Assembly (NCBI RefSeq): GCF_029227915.1
Contig: NC_079880.1
Location: 8,519,501-8,583,500 of the forward strand
Direction of reading: 5' to 3'
DNA from: Hydractinia symbiolongicarpus
Taxonomy: Eukaryota > Cnidaria > Hydrozoa > Anthoathecata > Hydractiniidae
Length of the DNA: 64,000 nucleotides
Shown here one piece after another: positions 29,870 to 39,560 of this stretch; position 1 is the stretch's first letter; the number at the start of each line of letters is the position of its first letter. Made by a program: the position numbers and the translations under genes. The notes beneath the pieces are model-generated. The model made no database searches and was not told where the DNA came from. It was given only the letters and a program-made list of their open reading frames with translations.

Positions 29870-32800
29870 TCACCATAGGACCTTCCGACGTTTCCGCATC
29901 CCCGGCATAGACGGTACGGACTTCGATGGATACTTGGGGAAGGTGCAATCACACGTGAAAACCTTGGTTGAGAAGCAGGTTAAAGAGATGGAGTCTGTGA
30001 AAGTACAGTGTCCCTCTGGATTTTCTGGAAAAAGCCGGTTGAGGGTACTAGCGAGTTCATCAAGGTGGATAAGGTCTTCCACAGCAACATGACACCGGTC
30101 TTCCAGGGTAGCGTCGTGGACGAGGTGCTGGGTGCGATGTTTGCGCAGGTCAGGACGCATATGAAAAATCCCGCGCTGCCCAAGAGCGGCTTTACGATCG
30201 GTCGAATTATGCACATCGACGTATATTTTCACAAGCTCAAACTGACGAGGGGTTCTTCGTCAGTTTGAGCAAAAAAGCTATTATTAACCCGAAAAACGAG
30301 GATGAAGAGTGTTTCGAGTGGAGCATCATCGCTGCTCTACATCACGAGGAGATAGCCAGAGATCCACAGAGAATAAGTAAGCTGAAACCCTACATGAAAA
30401 TGTACAACTGGCAGGGCATCGAGTTTCCCACAAGCATCAAGGACATCTCCAAGTTTGAGAAGAACAACCCCGACATCGCGGCGAACCTCTTGTACGTGAC
30501 GGGGAAGACGATCAATATCCTGCGCCGATCGACACTTAACGGACGCGACAAACTGGTTAATCTGCTACTCCTCACGGACTACAAAAAGACCCACTATACA
30601 GCCGTCAAAAATCTCTCACGGCTCCTGGGTAGCGAGACATCAAAGAATACGGCAGGAATGCACTTCTGCCTGAACTGCTTACAAGCATTCCCAACGGTAG
30701 AGTCGAGAGATAAGCACTATGGCTACTGTAGGGACTACGAAGCGGTCAAGACTACGATGCCAAGCGAAAAAAAAATGGCTATACTACAAGGATGGTCAAC
30801 AGCAATTTAGAGTACCATTCGTCATTTTTACAGACTTCGAGAGCCTGTTGATCCCGTGAACGTATAGTACCTTTGCATACGGGCCCGTACCTGATCCATT
30901 GTACGGATATTGTGGGCGGAAATGCGTGACGAAGTTCGTCAACCACATGGAGAACGAGGTAAAGCGACCCTAAGCTACCTTCCCTCAGCAGGATATGTTG
31001 CCCCTAACGGAGATACTAATGAAAGAACACGACGAGGCCACGCGCTGCCACATCTGTATGTAACCTTTCGATGATGATGTGAAAAACCGCAAACCGCAGG
31101 GACCACTGTCACTACACGGGGTTGTATCGAGGTGCCGCGCACGCACAATGTAATCTTAAGTACAAGATACCCACCCACGTGCTCGTGATCTTCCACAATC
31201 TCTCTGGGTACGACGCGCACCTATTCATCCGAGAACTTGGGGAGAAGTACGACACCCAGGATATTGGTTGCATTGCTGAAAACACCGAAAAGTACATCTC
31301 TTTCAACGTAAAAATCAAGGTACCCATTGGAGGTATAGGTTACGGTGATGGTGAAATGTACAAGAAGATCGAGATCAGGTTCATCGACAGCTGTCGCTTC
31401 ATGGCATCAAACCTGGAGAAATTGGCAAGCAACCTCATCGGTACAAACGCTGCGGGTATGAAATGTCAGCAGTGCGCGGATACATGTCTGGAATTTCAGG
31501 GCATCGATGATGAGTATGTAGTGAGATTTTGGTGCAGGCTTGCGGCTCTAGTACCACGAAGCAGCTAGACATGGAGCAGGTAAAGGCAAACGTACCAGCC
31601 ATGGCTAAATTCAACGCTGAGGATGATGTATTTAGGCTGATGCTTCGAAAAGGCGTCTACCCCTACGAATATATGAATTCCTGGTAGCGATTTAAGGAGA
31701 TGGAGCTACCTCCCAAGGAGGCATTCTACAGTAGATTGAATATGAAGGGCATTAGCGACAACGACTACGAGCACGCGAAAAAAGTATGGATTGTCATACC
31801 ATCGTCGGGACCCAAGGTGACCATGGGCGACTACCACGACGCGTATCTCACCACAGACGTCCTGCTATTGACCGACATCTTCGAAAGCTTTCGAGGAGTG
31901 TGCCTGGAGAACTACAAACTCGACCCTGCTCACTTCTACAGCGCACCAGGCTTGGCATAACCATAAGGTATAACCCAAGCCGTGCACAGGTATGCCAAAG
32001 CCAACAACAAGTACATGGGGGATCAATACGATCTGGAGGTTAAGTCGTCCTATTTGCAGTATCTCGACGCCAAAAATTTGTACAACTGGGCTATGCGTCA
32101 AACCTGCCCACGCCCGGGTTCAAATGGCTGTCGAATGTGGAGACTTTTACCGAGAAGCGCATCAGCAAGCTCGTCGCTGACAGGAAGTACGGCTACATTT
32201 TGGAGGTTGACATCGACTATCCGGAGAGCCTACACGACAAGCACAACGAGCTGCCTTTCCTACCGGAGCGCAAGATGGTTCACAGGGTTGAGAAACTGAT
32301 ACCAAATTTGGAACACAAGCGGAGGTAATGTGGTGCACATAAGAGCCCTTTACGAAGCCCTGAAACACGGGCTCGAGCTCAAGAGAGCCCATAGAGTCAT
32401 CCAGTTTAACCAGAAGCCCTGGCTGAGAGACTACATCGATCACAACACGAGGGTGAGAACCGCCTCCAAAAACGAGTTCGAGAAGGACTTTTACAAGCTT
32501 ATGAACCTTTCCGTGTTTGGTAAAACGAAGGAGAACCATCACAACATCCAGATGGTTACCAAAGGGGACTTCAAGGGCGGGAACTATTTCAGCAGCCACC
32601 TCATGGGCGTGGAAACGGGTAAGACTGAGGTGAAGATGAATAAGCCGGTGTACATTGGCCAGGCTATTTTAGACATGTCGAAAGTGGTGATGTACGAGTT
32701 CCACTACGTGTACATGCAGCCCAAGTATGGCAGCAAGCTGCGGATCTGCTATATGGATACTGACTCCTTCGTGTACCACATCAGAACGGAGGATTTTTAC

Positions 32801-33257
32801 CGCGACATTGCCGACGATGTCGAGGCACGTTTCGATACGAGTGCCTACAGTAAGGATGACAACAGACCTCTCCCCATCGGTAAAAACAAGAAGGTGGTAG
32901 GCCTCATGAAAGACGAGCAAAGCGGAAAAATCATGACAGAGTTTATCACCCTGAGACCGAAGCTGTATCCTTACAAGAGCCTCACGAAGGAGGGTGGGAA
33001 TCGCAAGGCAAAAGGTGTAAAGAAGTGTGTCACGAAGAAATCCATCAGCTTTGAGCACTACGCTGAGCTGCCTGGATGAGAGTATTGATGTATACAAAAC
33101 CTGGGTCTGTATCCAAAATAAGGGGCACAATGTCTACACTCAGGAAGTGAACAAGCTTGCACTCAATAGGCTGGATGACAAACGGATTGTACAGCCGGAC
33201 CAGATCACAACGCTCGCTAGAGGTCATTATCGCCTAGCGGCTAAGGAAAGCAAATAA
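29870..33257 (+). pseudogene. Outer PolB, main part: protein-primed family-B polymerase, lineage 2
   Basis: Continues the gene begun at 12726, in phase, after one CATGC copy. Order: FRRFRIPGIDG region, KKAIINPKNEDEE (30.27 kb), CLNCLQAF...HYGYC finger, exonuclease motifs FTDFE (30.83 kb) and FHNLSGYDAH (31.19 kb), polymerase motif A YLDAKNLY (32.06 kb), motif B EKDFYKLMNLSVFGKTKEN (32.5 kb), motif C CYMDTDSF (32.75 kb), end at TAA 33255-33257. These are the common metazoan Polinton PolB motifs. Frameshifts or stops lie near 30.02, 30.26, 30.78-31.12, 31.57, 31.69, 31.96, 32.1, 32.33 and 33.04 kb. The catalytic aspartates are still readable. Confidence 0.88.
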
Positions 33258-33821
33258 ATGGAGATATGTCTGTGTCTCGCGATATTACTGGCACACGTCT
33301 TGATCGTGTTTTGCTTCTTTCGCTACCGACTTCCAATAAACATGGTTCGAGATATTGCAGAGATGGTATTCGACGAAGTCGACACACCAGCAGAAGCCCT
33401 TAAACAAAAACCAGCAGAGGTTATTGATAAACGTCAAGTCCTGAAGGAAGCACGCAAGGGTAAACAGCACCTCCTGCCGAAGAAATGCACCGAAGACTTC
33501 CTCGACAAGGCCTCACCCGAGGTGATCGACAAGATATATGGCGAATACATTCAACGTGAACTCCAGGAAAAGGGCGAGAAGACTGCCAAGACCTTATCAA
33601 CTCATGCCATCAATATGTATACAAAGGCTATAGGCAACCTGGTGCAGCTGGATAGTGCCGAGGGTCTAAGACAAGACCTAGAGGGTGACCCAATTATCCG
33701 GGAAAGCATGACAGATCTAGGCATTCTCGTGTACTCGGCCTTTGGAAGATTCCTTGCTCCACTACTCGTCGCGGCTAATACTATTAATCACACTCAGCTC
33801 AAGGTGTCCAGAGAGGGTTAG
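33258..33821 (+). CDS. N-terminally anchored helical protein (outer element)
   Basis: 187 residues, intact. ATG abuts the PolB stop within AATAAATG. A membrane span (ICLCLAILLAHVLIVFCFF) is followed by the same helical domain as the inner homologue 23666-24250 (HLLPKKCTEDFLDKA; TKAIGNLVQLDS; FGRFLAPLLVAANTINHTQL). The C terminus is shorter than the inner copy and does not overlap the next gene. Confidence 0.65.
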   Translation: MEICLCLAILLAHVLIVFCFFRYRLPINMVRDIAEMVFDEVDTPAEALKQKPAEVIDKRQVLKEARKGKQHLLPKKCTEDFLDKASPEVIDKIYGEYIQRELQEKGEKTAKTLSTHAINMYTKAIGNLVQLDSAEGLRQDLEGDPIIRESMTDLGILVYSAFGRFLAPLLVAANTINHTQLKVSREG

Positions 33822-33828
33822 GAGCAGG

Positions 33829-34152
33829 ATGATGAGGAGCAACAAAAAGATGAGCAGCGCGTGTAGTATTATCATCAATCAACAGCATTTTGAGACCACA
33901 GAAAAAATTGTTGAAGTACACAAAAAGCACCCGGAAAGGGTTGCTCACGGGCACAGACTAACGGTGCTGATGAGGGATAGGAAGCTTGGAATAGCCCTGC
34001 CAAAGAAAGAACCCATGACGTTTAGGGAGTTCTTGAAATATTTCAAGAGAGATTTAAACACTCCCGAGGCTATACTCAAAGGGACAAAAGAGACCATGGA
34101 GATCCTAGAGGAACAGGGTCTATCCCTCCATCTTGATGTAAAAAAGAAGTGA
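33829..34152 (+). CDS. Conserved small basic protein (outer element)
   Basis: 107 residues; homologue of 23374-23703 with KMSSACSIIINQQ, RVAHGHRLTVLMRDRKLG and MTFREFLKYF. Start chosen at 33829 to match the inner copy. A hairpin with 12-bp perfect arms follows the stop directly. Confidence 0.65.
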   Translation: MMRSNKKMSSACSIIINQQHFETTEKIVEVHKKHPERVAHGHRLTVLMRDRKLGIALPKKEPMTFREFLKYFKRDLNTPEAILKGTKETMEILEEQGLSLHLDVKKK

Positions 34153-34153
34153 T

Positions 34154-34181
34154 TTTCTTTAAGTCTCGTGACTTAAAGAAA
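34154..34181. terminator. Intergenic hairpin, 12-bp perfect arms
   Basis: Arms TTTCTTTAAGTC (34154-34165) and GACTTAAAGAAA (34170-34181), 4-nt loop. It fills the whole gap between stop (34150-34152) and next start; the last base of the hairpin is the A of ATG. Confidence 0.55.
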
Positions 34182-34558
34182 TGAGCGAGGAATCTACGAC
34201 TCAAGTCATAACCAAGAAGAAACACCCAGGTCGCGTTGCCTCTGGCAAGAGACTTGCCGAATGGAACAAGAATAACAAGGTTGACGTGCAGAAAAACGTG
34301 GGCAAAGGTACTGCGCAAGAGGATCAGGAACATTACAAAAGTACTTCGCAGGTTCCTCACAGTGTATATCTCTATAGCGCTCGAGGTCTTGTCGTACTCG
34401 CGGCTTGCGTGGCAGCAGTCTATTACATTTTACGTAAACAACCTGCAGCGGCTCCACAGCCTTCGCTACACCCACACACAGCTCCCCAGCCCACGCCTCA
34501 GCAGCCCGAGCGTCAGCCCACACGAAAGCCTGATGTCGACATTTTCAAGATGAAATAA
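34181..34558 (+). CDS. Single-span membrane protein (outer element)
   Basis: 125 residues. Basic N-terminal half (RVASGKRLAEWNKNNK), membrane span (GLVVLAACVAAVYYIL), Pro/Gln-rich tail longer than in the inner homologue 23009-23344. Both end in a short acidic/basic DVDIFKMK-type tail, which is conserved and may be functional. Confidence 0.65.
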   Translation: MSEESTTQVITKKKHPGRVASGKRLAEWNKNNKVDVQKNVGKGTAQEDQEHYKSTSQVPHSVYLYSARGLVVLAACVAAVYYILRKQPAAAPQPSLHPHTAPQPTPQQPERQPTRKPDVDIFKMK

Positions 34559-34571
34559 CCTCTAATAAAAC

Positions 34572-34823
34572 ATGAGCCCAAACGTGACTCCCAAAGAGAA
34601 GGAGATAATCAACATGCTGTATGAAACTGTCGTGGACCTCGGCTTCACGTTCGCGTATGCAATGGGTGGGAAAAAATTCCTAGGTATCGCGAGCCCCTTT
34701 GCCAAGATGGACACGAACAACGTGATGAAGATGATCGCATACTTCTCAGCTGGACGGGCCAGCCGCGAGATGGCCGTGCAAAGAGGTTGGATACCCGCGA
34801 GAATCGTGCCTAAGCCTAAATAA
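34572..34823 (+). CDS. Small conserved helical protein (outer element)
   Basis: 83 residues, intact, preceded by AATAAAAC. VDLGFTFAYAMGGKK and REMAVQRGW match the inner homologue 22743-22993. The ATPase reading frame begins right after its stop in the same phase, so the two genes are tightly coupled. Function unknown. Confidence 0.65.
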   Translation: MSPNVTPKEKEIINMLYETVVDLGFTFAYAMGGKKFLGIASPFAKMDTNNVMKMIAYFSAGRASREMAVQRGWIPARIVPKPK

Positions 34824-35459
34824 CCGCCTGAGAGGTTTGTGTCTGCCTATGGCAAACACAAGATAAACGCTAAAATCGTTGAAGATCCGTGCACGACAAT
34901 CTTCACAGAACCCACGAGTTGTGGTAAACCCCGCGTGTACTTGACCTCCTGGAGAACGAGTACAAGCACCACTTCCACAATATCGTGATCCTTTGCCCAA
35001 CGATCCGCTGGAACAAGACTTACTTGGCAAGGTCCTGTCTATGGCAGGACGACTACGTATTCCTGATAGACCCCAAGGATCAGCTGTTCGAATGGATAGG
35101 AAAACTGTCGTCGCTGCTAGCGGTCGAAGAGACGTTGTTCATCGTCGACGATATGATAGCCGACGAGACTCTCGACAAAAAGTGTCAATCCTTACTTGAG
35201 CTTGCCATCAGTGGGAGGCATTGCGACCACAATCTCTGGCTCCTCACTCAAAGCTACACCGCCTTGCCAAAGAACCTCTGTCGACAAAAGAAGCAGCTGT
35301 TCGTCTGGTACCCTTCGGAGCGTTCGGACATGAGGATGATCGACGAAGAAACAAACATGATCAACAACTGGGAGGGGCAAGACTGATCTGAGCGACTCCG
35401 AGCACGCTTGCTTGTACATTAGGTTGAAGCACCCTAAGGCCTGGAAAATTTTGACTTGA
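34824..35459 (+). pseudogene. FtsK/A32-type packaging ATPase (outer, Walker A damaged)
   Basis: Homologue of 22103-22699. Walker A here reads EPTSCGKP: the first Gly and the final Thr of GPTSCGKT are changed. A frameshift follows within a few codons (near 34.94 kb) and another near 35.38 kb. Walker B (LFIVDD) and the WLLTQSYTALPKNL region are intact. No good ATG is visible; the position equivalent to the inner start reads ATC near 34.87 kb, and the frame is open upstream to the previous gene's stop. Non-functional as it stands. Confidence 0.8.
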
Positions 35460-35504
35460 GCGACCACCCAACACGACCCCCAAAACCCAAAACTGCGAGA
35501 TAAA

Positions 35505-35987
35505 ATGTTTTGTGTCGAAAAATTACAAAAGGAGCTTGGGGAGCAGCGCAAGTTAATCAAAGAAAAGGACGCGATCATCGCGCTGCAGGAAGGTGAGCTC
35601 GAAGATATGGACCAATACATTATAGCACAGTCCCGGGAAATTTCGAGGCTTCGAGGAGGGTTCGTGCCACACGCGCAGGATCCGAAGAAAGACAATTTCA
35701 TCGTAATTTACCGCAAGCATACCACGCAGGTCAATGACGAGTACCATCATCTTCCGTACTATTGCGCACGTGTTCAAAGACGTGATATCCCCAGCATAAG
35801 GAGTTGGTTAAGAGATAACTTTCCAAAGGCTGAGGAGATTATCTTCATTGACAATCCCAACGGTATAAACATCTTCAACAGATTCGAAGAGAAAGGACAC
35901 GTGGAGCGGTGGAGATGCCACTTCAAGCTTATCGATTTGGGTCGAGACGACTTGTACGACCTAGGTGTCCCAGCACTAGAGGACTAA
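35505..35987 (+). CDS. Coiled-coil protein, BRO C-terminal domain only (outer element)
   Basis: 160 residues, preceded by GATAAA abutting ATG. A coiled coil (EKLQKELGEQRKLIKEKD) leads into the beta domain also seen in the inner BRO protein (VIYRKHTTQ, YCARVQRRDI, NPNGINIFNRF). The DNA-binding BRO-N domain is absent. The ATG box suggests this is a real start rather than a random truncation. Confidence 0.6.
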   Translation: MFCVEKLQKELGEQRKLIKEKDAIIALQEGELEDMDQYIIAQSREISRLRGGFVPHAQDPKKDNFIVIYRKHTTQVNDEYHHLPYYCARVQRRDIPSIRSWLRDNFPKAEEIIFIDNPNGINIFNRFEEKGHVERWRCHFKLIDLGRDDLYDLGVPALED

Positions 35988-36075
35988 GTCACAGTTTGTT
36001 GCTTTTGTCGAGCCACAAAAAACACGCTTGATAATGCTGCTTGACCACTTCAACCGTATGTTAAAAGGTAGTTAA

Positions 36076-36655
36076 ATGTCAAAAAGATGGAAGCCTACGT
36101 ACAGAGCCGACAACTTAGAAACCTTACGATATTCAGGTACCTGTGCTGCGATGCTGCATCACGGCAGGATCAACGACCGGTTATTGTTCCAGTGTTTGGA
36201 AAATTTTAGATTTAGAAATGGGCCATACTACGAGGGGTTTGAATATCCGGATGATGACGAGCTTCTAGAGAGAGTAGTATCGGGTGAAAAGCCGTGAGCA
36301 ACAATTCCATGTGAGGAGGAAGATGAGGGGCTCGAGGATGATATTGAACACCAGGGTCTGCATATTGTTTCCGCCGAGGTAAACAAGTGGGGCATGCTAT
36401 GCTACGAGTTTATCAAGGATAAGGAACTGAAACTATCAGATTTGGCCGACATCACAAAAATTGGCGACATAATCAGCTTTCTGATAGCAGATAGACGTCT
36501 TGACGATATTGAGTTGGAGAATGAGCCCAATGTCATCAAGGGCATCCTCTATGGCTACCCGTTCTACACCCTGATCCTTTGAACTATGTAAGGCATCCTG
36601 ATGAAGAGGATGAGAGAGGTGATGACTTCGACGACAATGACCCCGGGGATAATTA
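36076..36655 (+). pseudogene. Unrecognised acidic protein (outer element only)
   Basis: Starts GTTAAATG. 73 codons (MSKRWKPTYRADNLETLRYS), a TGA at 36295-36297, then the same frame continues with an acidic stretch and a helical domain (NKWGMLCYEFIKDKELKLSD) to 36582. A frameshift there leads to an acidic tail ending in a stop at about 36653-36655. Not found in the inner element, where integrase and BRO are adjacent. No family recognised. Confidence 0.5.
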
Positions 36656-36676
36656 AGACTTATTTGGGTAGGTATC

Positions 36677-36699
36677 AATATGAACCTGTGGTTCATATT
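36677..36699. terminator. Intergenic hairpin 1 of 2, between convergent genes
   Basis: Arms AATATGAACC (36677-36686) and GGTTCATATT (36690-36699), 3-nt loop; 10 bp perfect. Follows the acidic-protein gene. Confidence 0.5.
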
Positions 36700-36707
36700 A
36701 ACTGAGC

Positions 36708-36730
36708 GGTTCACCCGCAGCCGGTGAACC
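36708..36730. terminator. Intergenic hairpin 2 of 2, between convergent genes
   Basis: Arms GGTTCACC (36708-36715) and GGTGAACC (36723-36730), 7-nt loop; 8 bp perfect. On the integrase 3' side of the same gap, so each convergent gene may have its own hairpin. Confidence 0.45.
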
Positions 36731-36761
36731 AGTGAAATAGCTTTCGGACTCGAGAAATTTA

Positions 36762-37760
36762 CTATTGTTTTAAATGCTCCGGAGGTACTTCGACATCCTC
36801 TGGTATTAGCATCAACTCCTCTGACACGAAACTACGCTCAGGGCTTCCGTCAAGATAGTACAGGAGACGGGTACTAGTCACGATACGATCGAGTCTATAT
36901 GTCTTTTTGCTCCTAAAAGCGTCAGTAGCACGTCTTTTTTGATCACTATGCTCTTTCCCGGGCTGCAGCAGATACAAGTATAACCCATCCCCAGGTAATG
37001 GCTTTTCCTCAGGATATTCCTCGCTTTTTGCGAGTGGGACCTCCTCGAGCTTGATCGCCTTGTTTGGCTTCATGCCGATCATAGCAGTCTTGGTATTATT
37101 CAACCCCTTGACGATAGTGTACAAGTGTTTTTACCAAGTGGTGCTTTGTTCGTCAGTGACCAACTCTTGCGCATCCTGAGGCTTGAAGAGCCTCTCCACG
37201 AGCACCTTATTGTAGCTCTCGACGAACGATGTGAAAGTGTGGTGGTACTTGGTAGTTGCGCGCTTTAATTCGACCCCTTTGCTTTCCAACAGCTTCGTCA
37301 CGTCCGACTTGAATTTCGAGCTGTTGTCGCACTGGAAGGTCTTCGGGTATCGTAAAGGTCCGGCTTTGTAGATATCTTTTAGCATCTCCGCGACCTTGCT
37401 GGCTTTTTTCGTTCTCAATGGTCTCGCTACCTTGTACCTCGAGGCTACATCGATGCCCGTGAGTATATACTTGTACGTGTTTCCATACAACTTGTCGTGG
37501 GGCATATACAGCAAGTCAAATTGGTGCAGTTCATTAGGTTTCGTGATGTTGAAATAAGGATATTGAATGCGTTTCGGGCCCTTGATGTATCAGAGCCAAA
37601 GCAGTTGACGAGTCAGCCAGTGAGTAACTTTCTTTTTGAAGAGACCGCTCTGCTCAGCGAGCAATTTGATCGCCTTGCGTCCACTCCATAATCGTTCCGG
37701 GGTGTAGTAGAATTGACTTAGCTTTCCTGCTTCTTCAACCGTAACGATATGTTTTGACAT
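36762..37760 (-). pseudogene. Polinton integrase, DDE core present, two in-frame stops (outer)
   Basis: About 332 codons in one frame. N-terminal helical domain (GRKAIKLLAEQSGL), then the retroviral-type core with GIDVASRY (D at ~37450), QCDNSSKF (D at ~37327) and FVESYNK (E at ~37219); the last two are exactly 35 residues apart, the D,D35E pattern of retroviral and Polinton integrases. The C-terminal domain matches the inner copy. Two in-frame stops: TGA at 37590-37592 and TAA at about 37125-37127. A hairpin surrounds the start codon. This is the more complete of the two integrases. Confidence 0.88.
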
Positions 37761-37779
37761 GTTTTTTACATGTCAAAAC
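37751..37779. terminator. Intergenic hairpin, 12-bp perfect arms, overlapping integrase start
   Basis: Arms GTTTTGACATGT (37751-37762) and ACATGTCAAAAC (37768-37779), 5-nt T/A loop. It lies between the likely stop of the capsid-adjacent gene (37790-37792) and integrase, and contains the integrase ATG (37758-37760). Confidence 0.55.
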
Positions 37780-37789
37780 GTTGCTGCCC

Positions 37790-38172
37790 TTACTTATATT
37801 TATACCCTGCAAAACCAAGGAGGGCCAAGAAGCCAACAATGAACGTCAACTCAACGAGGGTACATAGAAATCAGAGAGTTTTGGAGCCTCTTCGATCGTC
37901 GCGATATAGTAGTGTTTCATACTTTCATCAAGCTCTTTCAAGCTTTCCCTAGCTTGCCGCTGCAGTTCTCGTTGATGGTTATACCAATCGATTTTGGCCT
38001 GCCGATCCCTCATCCACTGGGCTTGGGCTGTTTGAAGTTGTTTAGTCGCTTTATCATGCCGCTTCCGCTCTGCTTCACCATGCCCTGAAAGTTTGCTGAA
38101 AAGGAATTTTGAACCGCTGAATGCCAGGGCGTTAATCGCCGCACCAGCTACGAGTACGCCTATGGTTGCCAT
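37790..38172 (-). pseudogene. Capsid-adjacent helical protein with membrane spans (outer, one frameshift)
   Basis: Starts at 38172 after AATAAAC. An N-terminal hydrophobic segment (GVLVAGAAINALAFSG), then a charged helix (AERKRHDKATKQL; AQWMRDRQAKIDWYN), then KLSDFY; a frameshift near 37.86 kb leads to a C-terminal span (FIVGFLALLGFAGYKYK). This organisation next to the capsid gene is familiar from cnidarian Polintons. Supplies the N terminus lost from the inner copy (20055-20336). Confidence 0.6.
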
Positions 38173-38179
38173 GTTTATT

Positions 38180-39376
38180 TCAGTACTCCACAGAGTGGAA
38201 GCGCTCGTCGAGGATGTTCAACTGCGCAACCTGGAGCAAGTATTCATAGCAGCGTATATCTCCAGTTCCGTCGGCTTTCTTGCTCATCTACAGCGTGATA
38301 ACGTCCGACAAGCGTATCTTTCTGTGAAAAATTGTCCTACGGTCACTTCGCTATCGTGACTACCCAAGAGTTCAACGACTTGCTCGAGATGGTCCTTGGG
38401 GAGCATCGCATGCGAGTAGAGTTCATTTGGTTCGCCTTCCACGGTTACCGTGATTTTTTCGATCTTGGGGTTGTAGAACACCTCATTGGCACCAGCATAA
38501 GCCTCCACCTTTGATGGGTCCACGAACAATAGGAGTATACCCTTCAGACTCCTCGCTGGGGTATCGACTTGCAAGTTGTAGGAGGTGTCAGCTTTCTTCA
38601 TGGTAACAACCTTGCTGCGGAGTACCCGATCGTACGGTAGCGCGAGACGGCTGTACGAGACATCATAGCACTCACGAAACCCTCGTGGTGCACCTTGTCA
38701 AATTCCAGGGCGATATTGGTGATCTTATACGCGCATCAGCTGGTTTAGCTGCCGTGCTTCCAGAGGCTGCCGTTCCTGCGATCACGTCACTGTGCTGTGC
38801 GAAATACAGTACGAACTGTAACCTGTCATATAGCCTTGCCTGGTAGAAGGGCAGATCTGCTGTCAACTCAAACATCTTCCCCAGCGGGATGCAAAAGGTG
38901 TTGCCATACGCCGCCACGATCGCATTTTCTTCATCATTGCCTACATGGTCGCTGGCCTTGACTTGCAGGGCTCTTATAGTACCGTCGTTGGGGTTGATGC
39001 CCTCCAAAATTAGGTTGTTCTCGTGATCAAACTTGGGCAGCCACAAGTCCTTGTAGACTGCCAGCACGTTTTAGTCGGAGATGTTCTGCACCTCGTGGCC
39101 GTTCAAAGAGATGCGAAGGTTTTGAACCAGGGCCTTGCTGATATTCGAGACGATCGTACGCTTGGTGTTGGTGCCTGTGAGTTTGAGGTCGAATAGGAGT
39201 TTGAAAGAGCCGGGGAAAATTACATCATTCTGTCCCATGTTTGGTACGTCGACATACAAGTCTTTGTTCTGGTTGATCGTACTGGGGACGTGGGAGACCT
39301 TGACACGCTGCTTCTTTCCCTTTAGGGCTAGCATTGTCTTTAATTCCTTATGAGGATCAAGTTTGTTTCCGTACAT
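38180..39376 (-). pseudogene. Major capsid protein, double jelly roll (outer, broken)
   Basis: Starts at 39376 after AATAAAC. Shows MGQNDVIFPGS, TIVSNISKALVQ, YGNTFCIPLGK, YNPKIEKI and SHAMLPKD, aligned with the inner capsid. Breaks: TAA near 39073-39075 where the inner gene has TAC, frameshifts near 38.73 and 38.66 kb, and a small deletion near 38.29 kb, after which KKADGTGDIRCY leads to the true end at 38180. The final residues (DERFHSVEY) are longer than the inner copy's truncated end. Confidence 0.85.
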
Positions 39377-39406
39377 GTTTATTAGTAGGGACTTTTTGTT
39401 CAATAA
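39377..39406. promoter_or_regulatory. Divergent start region of capsid gene, outer element
   Basis: A 30-bp gap between opposed start codons, with AATAAAC before the minus ATG and AATAA abutting the plus ATG. Same layout as 18740-18772 with different sequence in between. No gene end lies here, which argues that the box acts at transcription or translation start rather than in polyadenylation. Confidence 0.5.
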
Positions 39407-39560
39407 ATGTCTTTTAATCCAGAAGAAGGAGCTTTTGAAGGTATTCCATAGAGGTCTGAGGAGCATCATGAAAGCATTGAGCTCAAGGAGTTCCCATCCG
39501 AGATCCCAACGCCTCAGGGGTCAAGCACTATGCTCGAAGACCCTGATGCTCGATGTTTAG
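39407..39560 (+). pseudogene. 5' remnant of coiled-coil/membrane gene (outer)
   Basis: About 50 acidic codons (EEGAFEGIP, then a TAG, then HHESIELKEFPSEIP) at the place and orientation of the inner gene 17530-18739. The rest, about 1.1 kb by comparison, is deleted, and the remnant runs straight into the 3' end of the opposing gene. Confidence 0.5.

Noticed and set aside
18845-37592. A methylation- or RIP-like mutation pattern, since several premature stops are TGA at arginine positions (18845, 22556, 37590).
   Set aside because: Other stops are TAG (15510 region, 28423) and TAA (28102, 37125, 39073), and many breaks are insertions or deletions. The sample is too mixed to claim a directed process.
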